The notes beneath the pieces are model-generated. The model did not search any database. It was not told the origin of the DNA and saw only the letters and a program-made list of their open reading frames with translations. The position numbers and the translations under genes were made by a program. A stretch of DNA of 64,000 nucleotides, from contig JAFEVB010000015.1 of the NCBI GenBank assembly GCA_032629725.1, positions 1,426,001 through 1,490,000 on the forward strand, read 5' to 3'. Source of the DNA: Gremmenia infestans. Its lineage: Eukaryota > Ascomycota > Leotiomycetes > Helotiales > Hamatocanthoscyphaceae. This document shows positions 45,351 to 57,420 of the stretch, piece after piece; the first letter of the stretch is position 1, and each line of letters starts with the position of its first letter.

Positions 45351-46587
45351 TCAACTATCAAAACTCTTCACACTAGGGTTATTCCAATGCGAAACGGCAT
45401 CCGCGCCAACGTGACTGGTTGACATATTCTTCTCTCTCCTGCCATGTTCAGGGTGGATAGCGTCGGTTGTGACAACACTCACTTCGCCCTTCACTCCAAT
45501 CTGACCCATGCCGTGTAGGTGGATCATGCTCTCGCCATCGACGCTCCTCCTATGTCTGCTCCTACTCCTACCACCACCAGCTTGAATAGTGGTCGTAGTC
45601 CCAAGGTTGTGCCCCTTGCCCATGAATGCAAAAGTTTCCAAGCCAGTCTCTTCCCCAGGTAGTTCGGCGAACACAATATCAGCCCTTGAGCTCGCGTACA
45701 AGAGCACGTCCAACCATCCATTGCATGCTATCAGCGTACCGGCCGTGCAGAAGTAGCCGAGAGAGACATTGGTCCCAGCTAGTGAGGCTATTCGACCTGC
45801 GGCAAGGGGGGCCGTACATATGGTGTATATCAAAGGGTAAAGGACCATGAGCGGAGCAGCACCGTGAGCTGCATGGATCGAGATCTCACCCGAGCGAGAC
45901 TTTCGGCGCACCCAGAGGAGTACAAAGGCATAAATGCCAATCGTAGAGAATATGCAGATGAATACCCAAAAATAATGAAGCCAAAGACGCTCAGCGGAAT
46001 ATTCATCATTGATCCAACACTATCATTGTCAGTACACTAGTACAAGGTGTTACATTGATAGGAGAACTTACCCATGCCTGGGCCCGTACGTAGAAGTCCT
46101 TGCCATGCATGATGGGTCCAATTGCAGCCATCAGGTAAATGAATACCCAATCCGCGACAACGATACAGTAGAACGCCCTAGAAGGCAGTTTGTAGTCTTT
46201 CACTACACTGAAGAAGGTATGTATCGCGATCGTCAAGATGAAGACACTGCTGGCCAAGTCCCCCGTTGACACGAACCAGCCCTGGGCAAAACAGGTCGGC
46301 GTATTGACAAGAATTGCATTGTTCCTTAATGCGGTAATGTTGAGCAAGAAGGCTAGAGCTTGTTGGATATCGGCGAAGAGGAGATTGTAGATCAGAAACA
46401 GGAATTGATTCGTTGGTACCTTGACTACAGAACTTCGATGCCATGAGATGAGGCGCCATGTGAGGTACAGGAATAATGAAGTCGAACAGAAGAAAGAGAG
46501 GAGTCCGAAGGTTGAGACGGCTACCAAGCCATGCGATAGGACGCTGGGGAGAGGCGACAATGTCGAGGAGGCTTCATTAAACTTCAT
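45351..46587 (-). CDS. Seven-transmembrane receptor-like protein
   Basis: Possible G-protein-coupled receptor. Two exons: complement(45351..46019, 46072..46587), 394 residues. ATG 46587 starts MKFNEASST; the open frame runs further upstream without an ATG. Seven hydrophobic helices can be placed: around LVAVSTFGLLSFFCSTSLFL, FLFLIYNLLFADIQQALAFL, ASSVFILTIAIHTFFSVV, FYCIVVADWVFIYLMAAIG, YFWVFICIFSTIGIYAFVLL, PLMVLYPLIYTICTAPLAAG and CTAGTLIACNGWLDVLLYAS. Loops and the roughly 120-residue C-tail are polar and Arg/Ser-rich (RSRSRHRRSVDGES). The Cys between helices 2 and 3 (TPTCFAQGW) and the Cys-Trp after the splice site are in positions seen in Git3/cAMP-receptor-like fungal receptors. The class is tentative; a ligand cannot be named. 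Confidence 0.78.
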
Positions 46588-49182
46588 GGTCCCTGAGTAC
46601 AGAGCGATGCGCGAAGGCAAATGCAAGAGAGATTGAGAGAAGAAAATGCCATCGTAAAGCTAAGATAGATATACTCCAAGAGAGGGCTGTCCTCGGGTAG
46701 GTAGGTGGCACAAACACAAACACATGGCAACAGGGATGCACAGAGAGGCAGGGAACGGCGATGGGATGCATCCATCCATGGAGCAGCAGACATTTCCATT
46801 AGCTGAATAACCCTGCAGATCGCATCGCATACTTAGGTAAGACTTACCTAGGCTAGGTATCTTATAACCTTAATGCTGCCCAGACCAGATCCTCCGCCAA
46901 GCCTTCAATTCGCACGCAGACTACCCACCTACCTACAGTACATACAGTATGTACCGTACTCAGTCAATATGTTATAGATATGACTCGCATATCGGGACGT
47001 TGTTCATGAGACGTTAGACATGGAGAACAACCACGGCAAGATAATGTGCATCGAATGGGCCTACACTACTCCGTACACTTTTGGGGAAAAAAACTACTAA
47101 CTCCCAGCTACAGTACCTTAGTTTCAAATTGCGCCGTCCCGGTTGAGTTTATGCCTTCAGGGGCGCGTTTGCTCAAGCTGAAAACGCCACACAACTCTCT
47201 AAACAGAGCGCCCGCGAGGGGAACCAATAGCATCCCAGTCTCATCTATGGAGGAATGCAACTTGCGAAGTACCTCCGTACCTAGTAACAGAACTAAAGCC
47301 GCGATTTGGCTGCAATAAGCCATCACAAGCGAAAACTCGTAGTGTATGGCCGTAGTATTGCGTTTTCTCAGGACGTGTCTGGTCTTTTTTACAATCCGGC
47401 ACCCAGAACTTCCACGTGTAGCGGTCACCACCAAACGGGCGCTTATCTTGAAAGGCGTCTCGGGGGTTTCCCTGGTCGTATCACAGGTTTCAACAGGACT
47501 CACGGGCTAACAAGCAGTACATTTAAAGAATGGCTCCAGGCCTAACTGTTATATAGCTCTCCACGAAAAGCCGCCAATCGAGACGCGGGAAACGCAGTTG
47601 AAGATTAAGTGTTATATTATTATGGAGAAGAAGTTAAGAATAACTGTCTGAATCCTTTCTCTTTCAGCTTTGTCCCCTCGTTTTCCATTCATCCAAAGAT
47701 AAGGAGCCCGTGCCCGAATTAGCCTGGTATTCCTTCCCGTCTCCCTATTGTTCCCAAGCATAGACCCTGTGGTCTCTATATCATTCGCTTTTATGTCCGA
47801 AGCATATTTGCCCTTCCCTAGAGTGGCAGGAGCGTTGAGACTTACTGTCTCCCAAGACGCTACACACCGGTGAGGTTGTCGTCAATGCGTCGGCAAAGAG
47901 TAATTGTAATGAAGCCATAATGAAGCCATTTGCCTAGTCTGACACTCCCTACTACTTGGCGTAGAACTTTAGACTCCTACGTATATAATTGGCTTAAATC
48001 CGAGTATAGAAATCTAGAATAGCGGGACTAAGCCAATCTCAAAGTAAGACTTCTACCATCGTAGACTGGGGTTGGAGGCTGAAGAAGGCAGGGGGAGAGC
48101 GCCCGATACGTTGAACATAATTTAGTCTCGCCTCAGCCTCTCTTTTATCCTTCGTTCTTGAGATAACAGAGAGAGTGAGAGAATTCGGTTTGATTAAAGT
48201 ATTAAAGTACGATCCAGGCCTATGACCCATGCGCACTTGGCTCTACCAAGAATTAACCCTAGCCCTACCGCACACACACACGCCTGCTTCCTTGGCTATA
48301 ACCTCAAAAGGGGAGTAATTCCACGTAGTATCTCTGCCAGTCTTGCTCTCCCCGACTAAATTGTACGGCCATAACACTTACATGACAAACCGATCTGCTA
48401 GCTCTTCATTGGAGAACTATAAAAGTACCGGTATGGGATGAGACCAATGATAACAGTCTGATCCAAGAAGCAGTTGAGAGAACTGGTTGGATGAGCTCGA
48501 AACGAAACATACTCCAAAGTCGAGCTCGCCACATTACTTGGGCCCTTCTTGATTATCACACCCTCGTTATGAATTGCCCCACAAGTATTAGGAATTTCGA
48601 GGGCTGGTGGCTACTAGATATCTCATGTCTCGTGGTAAGTTCTGGGAATGCAAATGGAAGCATGCATAGAAATGGTTTAAAGCTGTGATTGGATGCTTCT
48701 TAGAAATATAAGTAGAAGGTCATTTGTATTCGAATGCTGAGATGGCCCTGGAGAAGTGTCGGAGGATTATGTAGTGGTGCAAAATACTGTAGCTTGGAGA
48801 ACGACAGTCGTTCTTTCATTTTAATTTAGGTAAGAGGGAGCGACATAATAAGCGTTTCCTAGCAAGACCCTTCAACTCTAAGCTGCTAAGGCGAATCCCA
48901 GTTGTACTTAATTGGTATAAATGGTGGGTAGCTGAATGAAATATCATAACGCCTTGCTGCAATACGGAACATGAAAACGTTCAAACATAATACTATTCCT
49001 TGTCGTATAACGCACAACTTTACAAAGGGTAGTTTATCCTTTTAGACAGGAGTGATAGAGGCGAGCGCCAAAGTAGATTAGGAACGTAAGAAGCCTTCAA
49101 AGTGGAAATATATGTGTACAGAGGATATTGACAGGATCAGAAATACATACTTGACAACTCCATACATGTCTTACAGTGCCAA
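46588..49182. other. Long gene-free region
   Basis: About 2.6 kb with one TACTCCGTA copy (47067-47075) and scattered TACCTAGG-like motifs (near 46835-46860). Several small open frames exist but none has an ATG, splice consensus and coding character together. Confidence 0.45.
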
Positions 49183-50115
49183 CTATTTTTTCAGCCCCAC
49201 CAACCGATCTAACGCTTTTCCATTGTCGAGTGCCCATCCACCCGTAATATCAAGCTTATATGTCGAATGCTTCACTTGGACTTTCAGAAAACCCTCCTTT
49301 ACAAGAGCCCTCCTTGTATTTAGGAAAAGGCTGACGAATGCTTTGTTCATCTGTCTGAACGGCAAGGTCATTAAGTGATTTCTCTGGTACTCCAAATCCC
49401 GCTCTCTCTGTATTTTCTTCTCTGCCACCATTTGTCTCATCTCAGCCGGAGTAAGATGCTGCGCAGCCGTAAGTCCCAATGGAATTGGAAGCATCAATTC
49501 TTGAGGTTTGACGTAGATCTTCTTGGCAGGCAAGAAAGGTAGCATCCTCTTGATCTCCACTTCGAGTTGCAATTCTGGAATAGAACCACTTGCGGCTGGT
49601 GTTACTAGAGTACGCGCAACATTTCTCGGTATCGCAGAAATCGACTTAATCATCATGGAAGGTCCAAGAATAAAATAGCTCGCCATTCCACCCGTCGTGA
49701 GGCCTACTACTGCAAACGCGTATTGTACCCATTTTGATAGATCTTCTCGTGGTTCGTTATAGGCGAAGATTGCGTAGCCGCCACAGGCCATGAGAATAAA
49801 TGCCACACCATAGGAGGTAACCATGTACATAGTTGACGAAGGAGCTTGGTAGAGGAGCGTTGGGTGGAGTTTTTGGGCGAGGGTGTTGGCATAGGATTGG
49901 TAGACTCGGGTTGGCGGGGGAGCAGTTGCTGTAGCATTTGCAGGCGCATATGAGGGCTTGCCATTAGTAACAGCGCGTTTGGGGGCTTTTGCTGCTCGGA
50001 GGATAGGCGCGTAGGAGAAGAATCGAGGTTGACAGCTGGTACGGGGAGCTTGAAATGCTCTTGCTCCAATGGCACCTTGGCGCCTCAAAAAGCACCCTCT
50101 TGAGAAAGCGGACAT
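49183..50115 (-). CDS. Mitochondrial inner-membrane protein, TMEM223/TMEM186-like
   Basis: A single exon of 310 residues beginning MSAFSRGCFLRRQG. The first 45 residues are rich in Arg, Ser and Ala, lack acidic residues and contain RFFSYAP, typical of a cleavable mitochondrial targeting signal. Two hydrophobic helices follow (about 95-118, MYMVTSYGVAFILMACGGYA; and about 128-150, YAFAVVGLTTGGMASYFILG). The hydrophilic C-terminal half includes LPAKKIYVKPQELMLPIPLG and LPFRQMNKAFVSLFLN. The two-helix plan resembles TMEM223- and TMEM186-type mitochondrial assembly factors, but the family is not firmly identified. It is divergent from PDX1 with 236 bp between the starts, suggesting shared regulation of two mitochondrial genes. 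Confidence 0.7.
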   Translation of the reverse strand: MSAFSRGCFLRRQGAIGARAFQAPRTSCQPRFFSYAPILRAAKAPKRAVTNGKPSYAPANATATAPPPTRVYQSYANTLAQKLHPTLLYQAPSSTMYMVTSYGVAFILMACGGYAIFAYNEPREDLSKWVQYAFAVVGLTTGGMASYFILGPSMMIKSISAIPRNVARTLVTPAASGSIPELQLEVEIKRMLPFLPAKKIYVKPQELMLPIPLGLTAAQHLTPAEMRQMVAEKKIQRERDLEYQRNHLMTLPFRQMNKAFVSLFLNTRRALVKEGFLKVQVKHSTYKLDITGGWALDNGKALDRLVGLKK

Positions 50116-50351
50116 CTATGTATACTATATTAGCAACTTGAAATACGGTCAACCTTCAGGGAACCCAGTTCTTACCTTGAAGACTTTCAGAGAAATGTTG
50201 ATGGAAGGTCAAGAAAGTTCAACCCGTCGGCGATCGGGAACGCTAGCCGGGAAATTCGTTGGGTTCACGCGAACACCTTTCAACGTCTCCCACCAAGCTC
50301 CGGAACCTTCAACCTAAAAAGCCAATTGAGCTTTCAATCCTCACAGCCAGT
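50116..50351. promoter_or_regulatory. Short bidirectional promoter of two mitochondrial genes
   Basis: Only 236 bp separate the start codons of the mitochondrial membrane protein and PDX1, so they must share promoter sequence. No clear TATA box or named factor site is recognised. The shortness is the evidence. Confidence 0.55.
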
Positions 50352-51698
50352 ATGGCATCTTTTGCGACAGCTTGTCGTCTGTCAGCCAGGCTTACATCCA
50401 GGCAGTTGCGACAAGATGCCGCTGCTCGAGGTATGGGTATTCCCGGAAGAAATAATCTAGAAGACTGGTACTAATCTATTGGGACAGGTTTCCGGACCTC
50501 TGCAGCGTGCCTGGCTGCTCAGAACTTCACTATGCCGGCATTATCTCCTACTATGACCGAAGGCAACATTGCAAACTGGAAACTCAAGGAGGGCGATTCA
50601 TTTTCGGCCGGTGACGTGCTGTTGGAAATTGAGACGGACAAGGCATCAATGGATGTGGAAGCTCAAGACGATGGGATTCTCGCAAAGATCACTGTAGGGG
50701 ATGGGGCCAAGGGGATCAAGGTTGGAGCCCGGATTGGAGTTCTAGCTGAGGCGGGAGACGATATTAGCAGTCTAGAAATACCCGCAGAAGAAAGCTCTCC
50801 AGCGCCAAAGGAAGAAGCATCCACGCCAAAGCCTGAGAAAGCGTCCGAGTCGAAGTCGGAAGCTGCACCCAAGACCTCTTCCGCAGATTCGTCCCCAGCG
50901 AAGTCCTCTAAACCAGCGGAGAAACAGACCCGTCCACTCCTACCATCCGTTTCACACTTGATCCACGAACAAGGTCTTGAGCAAGCAGATGTGGATAAGA
51001 TGACCCCCACTGGTCCTAACAACCGATTGCTGAAAGGCGATGTCCTTGCGTACCTGGGCTCAATTTCCTCCTCATACCCCACTGAGCTCTCAGCCAAGAT
51101 CCAAAAGCTCTCTCACCTCGATCTCAGCAACATCAAGCTTGCCCTACCACCCGTGGCGCCAAAACCAGCACAGGAATCCGCACCTACCTCCCCACCTGTC
51201 GTCGAAGAGCTTGAAGTCGCAGTCCCTATATCCATGTCCTCCGTCATTGAAGTACAACAACGGATACAGAAGACACTTGGAATATTCCTGCCGCTCTCAA
51301 CGTTTATTGCTCGTGCTACAGATGTTGCGAATGACGATCTACCGCAATCGAAGACACACAAGCCTTCAGCAGACGAGCTCTTCAACCAAGTGCTTGGACT
51401 TGACAAAGTCTCTTCGCACGGTGTAAGGGGTACATTCTTACCGCAAATTACGGCATTGCCTCAAGCTGCCCCTGCGACTAAGCCAAGAAAGCCTGCAGCA
51501 AAGAGCGTTGATATAATTGATATCCTCTCTGGCACGGCAAAGCCATCTAGACTTGCTTCTAAACCTGCACCTGGCATGTCGGCCTCGGTCAATGTCTTCA
51601 GTGTTACGGTGCCGAAGGGCGATAAGAAGAGAGCGCAGATCTTCTTAGATAGAGTAAAGACTGTTCTAGAAGGAGAGCCCGGGAGACTCGTCTTGTGA
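50352..51698 (+). CDS. PDX1: Pyruvate dehydrogenase complex protein X (E3-binding protein)
   Basis: Tethers dihydrolipoamide dehydrogenase (E3) to the E2 core of the mitochondrial pyruvate dehydrogenase complex. Exon 1 (50352..50430) and exon 2 (50488..51698) give 429 residues. The N-terminus MASFATACRLSARLTSRQLRQ is a mitochondrial targeting signal, continuing GFRTSAACLAAQ across the intron. A lipoyl domain spans about 42-115 with the lipoylated lysine in ETDKASM (Lys78). A Ser/Pro/Lys linker leads to a peripheral-subunit-binding domain at about 175-217 (RPLLPSVSHLIHEQGL ... DVLAYLG). The C-terminal part (about 270-429) is only weakly E2-like, and the HxxxDG catalytic motif of the acetyltransferase is absent, which separates it from E2. 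Intron donor GTATGG and acceptor CAG fit. Confidence 0.92.
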
Positions 51699-54600
51699 AG
51701 AATAAGATGTATGTAGTATAGCCATCGGCCACAATAGATACCATTGCAAAGATATGATCCAAGTAATTATTCAGGGGACTCAATACGAACTTGGATCAAG
51801 TCCCATCCACCATAAACACTGTGCATCCAATTTTCATACATAAGGTTTGTTATAACGGTTACAGCTGTAATTTATGAGCACTAAACCTCGTCTCTCCATT
51901 CCTTATTCAGGATTCAACCTCGAATCTCTAATTCATACCCCTGAAGGGGCCGAAATACGTGATGTTACCTGGTCAAATCCCCTCACTGATTCCTAAGCCT
52001 CTAAACTCCAAGGCGAATACAAGCCTATAAGTAATGGCTGCATCTCTTACTATTGCATTTGCATCAAAATACAGTTCCTTGCTTTTCGAACGAACAATGC
52101 ACGCGAGCCTCTTATTAAAACCACCTTTCGAAACCAAGCTTACAATCATTATATTTTAGCCTTGACCACTGAAAATGTAGCATAATACTATACTCACCAA
52201 GTGATGGTCATCGGTTAACGTGTACACAGATATACCACGTTGTGGTCAAGAGAGCCAAAAACTGGCATAGCACCGGGTTAATGTAAATGTCGATACAAGA
52301 TACTCATCAGTTCGACGTTCCGAAGATCAGAAAGAACTCCGTGGCACCGTACGGGCCTTTGCTAAAAAAAAGGATGTTCGATTTCAGGTTGCACCTCGTT
52401 AGAACTTGGGGAAGTCTTCCTGCTGCTACCTGATCTTTGGGGTTGGGGAGTAGGAACGAGTGTGTGGAATAGAGCAGCAGAAATAATATATGTATTGGCA
52501 ACGAGGAGGAGCTTGGCTTATGGGTTCCTGTCACCGGGACCGTCCCTTAATTTAAGACGGGTTGAGTTGGGAGAATAGTGGTGTGTATATATGTTATAGC
52601 TAATTTTGTTGTCCTTGGACTACTTGCTGCCTCTGCTGCTTGATATGTGTTTTTAAAGGGGTCATCGGTAGAAGTGGTCTAGCCTATGAGGCTTCGAGCA
52701 GATTCAAAGGTTTAGAAAGGGAGGAAAATAGCTGGACACATGCATATCTTATGAGCATGCACGTAACTAGGGCATTTAGAACTTTCGTGGCCCATTGATT
52801 AGATGTGAGAAATTATATATACATCATGACAGACTGAGACACTTCTTTCCCTAGAGCATGTTTCCTGGCTTTTCGACCTCAACTGGCTTTCAAAACGCCA
52901 AATCTAACATTACATAGAACAAGAGCTGGTTGAATGCCCGCCATCCTAAGCGTGCCGTTACATAGATTAATGTAAAGTCCTAGTTCGAGTGTGAAATCTG
53001 CGAGATGTCGCCTTACCTCATGTCACTTGACCAATTTGATGGCGACGCAGGACCTAGGCCCTTCAGGCCCTGTCACCATTGAAGGTCCGTCATCAACTCA
53101 CCATAATTGAGACATTATAGTGTTTCACCACTAAATACGGTAGCTTTCATCGTTCAGTGGGAATACCTCCTAGCAAGACTTCTTGACTAGTGAAAACAAA
53201 GGGGCTGACAGAATCAAGGCTTCCTGTGTGCTAGATTTGAAATGATAATCGAGGGGAAGACGGTTTTTCCTTAGAGACTAGTTCATAGGCTGTAGTAATG
53301 TTTGTACATTTCTGGCAATGGTGCCTTCGATTTTCTTTTCGGTGGTGAGGCACTTGACAATTTGATTATCAGTCCATGAGAATGCCTTCGACCTTCTGCT
53401 AGCTAAAGGAACTCCTAACGACGGTTCAAGTTTTCCTCTCAACTCAAAGAGGCTCCAATGGCCGAGCGGCAACGGCGGGCAGACTGATGATAAAGGTAAG
53501 AAATCGAAAAAAGATACACTGAGCTGTGGATCATTGATAATGTAAATGTCTCACGAGTCTCGAGACAATCTTGAAATGGAAGTCCACACACAGGATGAAA
53601 TGAGAGAGAAGCCCTTCTTGAGCGAATTTTCCATGCTCCCCGCATCTTTCTTATGTCATAGTGTGTAAGATCTTCTTACTCCGTACATATCCCTAACTCA
53701 TTCAATTTCGAAGATCATTCGGCATATGAATATCCATAAAACCCGGACTGGGCCGGGAACTTCGGGTGGATAGTTGCAAAGGGACATTGATTGAAGAAGG
53801 CAACTCTCTGCCTTAGGTCTTGCCATTAGACTCAATAGTATTGACATGCCTGATTGCAACAATGCAGCCTTCAGAATCGGTTTCGGAAAGAGTTTCCATG
53901 ATCAAGATTCCAAGTCTCCCTATTCTATTCCTGGGTAAATCGGGAGCAAATCAAGCACTCCGCAAGAAACAATGTTGTAGAGTACGATGTGAAGAGAACA
54001 AGTAAAGCAGAAACGAAAGTAAGGAAGCCCGCACTAAAGGCCTCTCTTGCCAAGCTCTCCCCTGAGTATGTCGCTTGAAGCCATCGCTCACGTTAAAACT
54101 TCAACGGCAACGACGCGGATCAGTCTTTGAAGTATTTGACGCACAGCGCTTGTTGTCTATGGTCAAGCCTTGAACCTTGAACCAAGAGCCAATTGATACG
54201 TAAATCAAACAATGTACCGAGCCAGCTAGTATGCCCCCCAAAAGGCAGATCAAAATCGTTATCAAGATCTTCGATGCTACTAACACGGAGTACATGGCCG
54301 CATGTATCAGCTGAGGATGTTAGAGCAGACTTGCCTTTAAAGGATCTCATATGCGGTTCCAATATGCCAATAATGCCAGATTCGCCATCGATGATCTACT
54401 TCAAATATACTGCACACACCTTTTTCTTTTTACTCGACTCTTACCCGACTGGACCGTGATTTGCGGGGTCATCGGGTAGCCGTCGTCGTCGCCGTCGACA
54501 ACAGCGGTGAGTGATGCACTCACGATGCTTTGGAAGGTGTTTTGTTGGAACTGGACATTGGAAACAGCAAGGTGCGGCATCGGATCGGACGTTTTCCTGA

Positions 54601-54921
54601 ATGAAGCGCTGGTGCCGCCAGGATTAATATTTGGTGTGGTGTGATGATGTGCATGAGAGAAAGGAAGGGCACGGATACAGTGCTGATAAGATCAAATTAA
54701 GGTTTTTATCAGCGGCGTACAGAGTACTCAATGGCTATGGAGGGGTTCCCGGCATGATCCCATATTTGAAGCATCGACCCCCTCACCGCTACCGCTGTCG
54801 AAAAGAGGCTTGATCACTGGCAGTCGCCGTAAGGTCGTGCAACCCAACCTAATATACATTAAACGGAGAACACTGCACGGCGTGGTCCGTCTGTCTTCCG
54901 GCATTCCAGATCTGAGATTTC

Positions 54922-54951
54922 GCATTTGCATTTGCATTTGCATTCGCATTT
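54922..54951. repeat. GCATTT hexanucleotide repeat
   Basis: Five GCATTT units (the fourth is degenerate, GCATTC) in the gene-free region. Seen directly. Confidence 0.8.
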
Positions 54952-56582
54952 TGAAGCCGAACCACGCGATAATCGAACGGGGAAAGACGTACTATACCAA
55001 TATACAAATGATTGGAAATCGGGGTCAGCTGTACTCTTTTCTGTTTCGCCTCAAGCCCTACCACCACCCAATGGCGCGAGTTGACCATTATTGACCAGCC
55101 CCATTAACACATGCAGGGCCATCCGAAAGCATCCATTGACCGACGTGGAGGGGAACGCCACGGTAATCCATCGACAGGTTGCTCAATAGATATAGACTGC
55201 TTCCAGTGTCAAATTGCAACGAGCTTGATGCGTGATTGGACTTGATGATGCCTCCGATTCTGCAGTAAAGCTGGGAGGCATCATGACTGGAAGGATCTCG
55301 ATGGAAGGTCATCCACGTTTTTCCAACCACCTAAGCCACCGGGTTGTGTACGCAATGGAGGGATAAATATATGGATAAGCCCAGTAGCTGACTCATGCGG
55401 GGTTGTTGTTCGTCATTGAACCGAGCGAGAGGATTGGAATAGTTTCACCTGACCAAGGGCACGAGGCTGGAAGCTGAATCCCATGTTTCGTATACGGTCG
55501 TCGGTCGTCGGTCATCCTGGTGGCTGAGGATCGCAAGTGGTGTAGGTAATGTGACTCTTGTGGTTAGTACTGCACTCGACTGAGAGTGGGACGTTGGAAT
55601 GATTGTGGCGAAATGTATTTGTAGGAAACAAATGCTGACGGCGGTGAGGGACACTTTACTCACTCGTGGTATTCTTTCACCATCGAATGGTGTTGTGAAA
55701 GTCGGTCTGCCGCAGCCTTCCCCCCTTTTTTATTGTCGAGGGCGGCAGTGGGCGACGACAGACATGGCATTGATTGGCGGAGACTGAGATTGACAGCCTT
55801 TCCTTGGGACATCGCAGCTGGCCTCATTATTACGACTGGGGGCCACCAGGCCTATGATCATGATTATGACCCCTCCGATAAAGTAGCGGCCCTGCAGGCA
55901 AACGCCGTGAGGACCCTTGTGGATGGTGGGGTTCACAGGCTGAACAGGGGGCCGCAGGTTACAAGCAATCAATCTCTCTCTTAATTTCAGTGAAAGTTTA
56001 TGACGGATATGACTGACTATACGAGTACGGTACAGTGTTATATATTCTCGGATAACAGTAACAGGCAGAGGATCAAGATCAGGATCTTATTATACCTATC
56101 CATACCTTACTAGCTTGTAATCCCGTATTACCTACGTATATAGAAGGAATATCTAGATCTGAAGGATCCAGACAATACTCCGTAGTCAAGCTTCGCAGTA
56201 CAGTACTTGTAGTGCAGATAACAATACATGAGGGGTACTTACTCGGCTACAATTTTGCCGCAATTTACGTGCAAGATCGGCTCCTTTTAAAGATGTTCAA
56301 GCCTCATGGGTTGTCGTGCCGTGCTTTAAGTACCCAAGGCCAGCCTCGCGCGCTATCTGATAATCTGAGCCTATCTCTTTCCCACTGACTCTCATGCAGT
56401 GGCCTATTAGAGAGAAAGCAAAACCCCATACTACTAGCAATACTCGTAATCCACCGAACCTCTCCGTGCTCGCCCGCTAGTGATTTCCACTTGAATCACG
56501 GATAGACCACCTGCTGTATGTAGGTAGGTAAACTCTTGCGCCAGCCTCGACTCGAGCCTTGAACAACCTCCTTGGATTCATT

Positions 56583-56607
56583 ACACCTACACCTACACCT
56601 ACACCTA
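56583..56607. repeat. ACACCT hexanucleotide repeat
   Basis: Four tandem ACACCT units upstream of the LRR gene. It is not the fungal telomere unit TTAGGG/CCCTAA. Confidence 0.8.
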
Positions 56608-57003
56608 TCCCTACCTGTTTCCTACTACCCGCTCCGCATCAACACCTGCGTTGCTTCTTTCTCTTTGATATCAGCTTCAACCGACCGTATACCCATCCCT
56701 TCCCTGCGTTGTGAGCGTGCCGAGTCTGCACGGGCAAGACCCTTGGCCTCGACTGCATATAACGGCGTTAGAGTGGGGGAGTCTGCAGCCAGCGCGTGAA
56801 ATCTTGACGAAAGAGAGCATATCGCCGTGGAGCCACCCATCTCCTCTCCACTAGGGCCGGCGCCAGAATTCTTCACTTCTTGAAGTTATCGTGTCTTGTA
56901 CAGTCTCTTCCGTCGCTCTCGTAGAGAGTTGTCTCTTGTTCGGCGTCAGTGTCGAGTGCTCAGAGCCCCATTGCTCTTAGTGTCCAGAAAGAACGAAAGA
57001 AAG

Positions 57004-57267
57004 GTACGTACGTGCAGCCCCCTCCTTTTCACAACGTCTCGTCTGCATTTGAAGATGTCTGCGATATCATATGCATGCAGCCGTCGTTGAGGGCCGTTGA
57101 TATTGAGTGGTCATTCGAGAGCACATCCACGATTCGAGGCCCTAGTGTCCCACGACTACTTGATAATTCTCGCCATGTTCACATCAAAGACTCTGATCGA
57201 GATCCTACATGGAGTTCATATTACTCATTTTGAAACGCTATCGCTAACGATGTTGTGTTACTGATAG
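57004..57267 (+). other. Probable 5'-leader intron of the LRR gene
   Basis: Donor AAG|GTACGTACG at 57004, a branch-like GCTAAC at 57243-57248 and acceptor GATAG at 57267 fit a 264-nt intron in the leader. It would remove the short upstream frame starting at 57054. Inferred from consensus alone. Confidence 0.4.
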
Positions 57268-57420
57268 AGCCGCTTCCTTCCCTACCGGCAGTCGTACAAC
57301 GATCATACGACGATCCTTCCATCGAGATAGAAGGGAACGGTCAACCACCAGTTGAGAATACTCGTGTCGCAGAAAGCGACAGGCTCAATTGTTTATACAC
57401 GTTGACCACATGTATTCCCG

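Larger units (their letters stand above)
51699..57420. other. Gene desert of about 5.7 kb
   Basis: No gene is supported. It contains two TACTCCGTA copies (53677-53685 and 56176-56184), a GCATTT repeat (54922-54951) and an ACACCT repeat (56583-56607). The right end, from about 56400, carries CT-rich sequence and a good intron and is probably the leader of the LRR gene. Function of the rest is unknown. Confidence 0.5.

Noticed and set aside
48491..48688. ATG-initiated 65-codon frame
   Set aside because: No family resemblance; a possible donor at 48635 leads to an immediate stop.
53449..53490. GGCCGAGCGGCAACGGCG resembling a tRNA-Ser/Leu D arm
   Set aside because: No matching T arm or acceptor stem within 120 nt.
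54101..54295. Minus-strand 64-codon frame with a hydrophobic segment
   Set aside because: Isolated, short, without splice or family support; probably chance.
56583..56607. ACACCT repeats as an internal telomere tract
   Set aside because: Unit is ACACCT, not CCCTAA, and only four copies.
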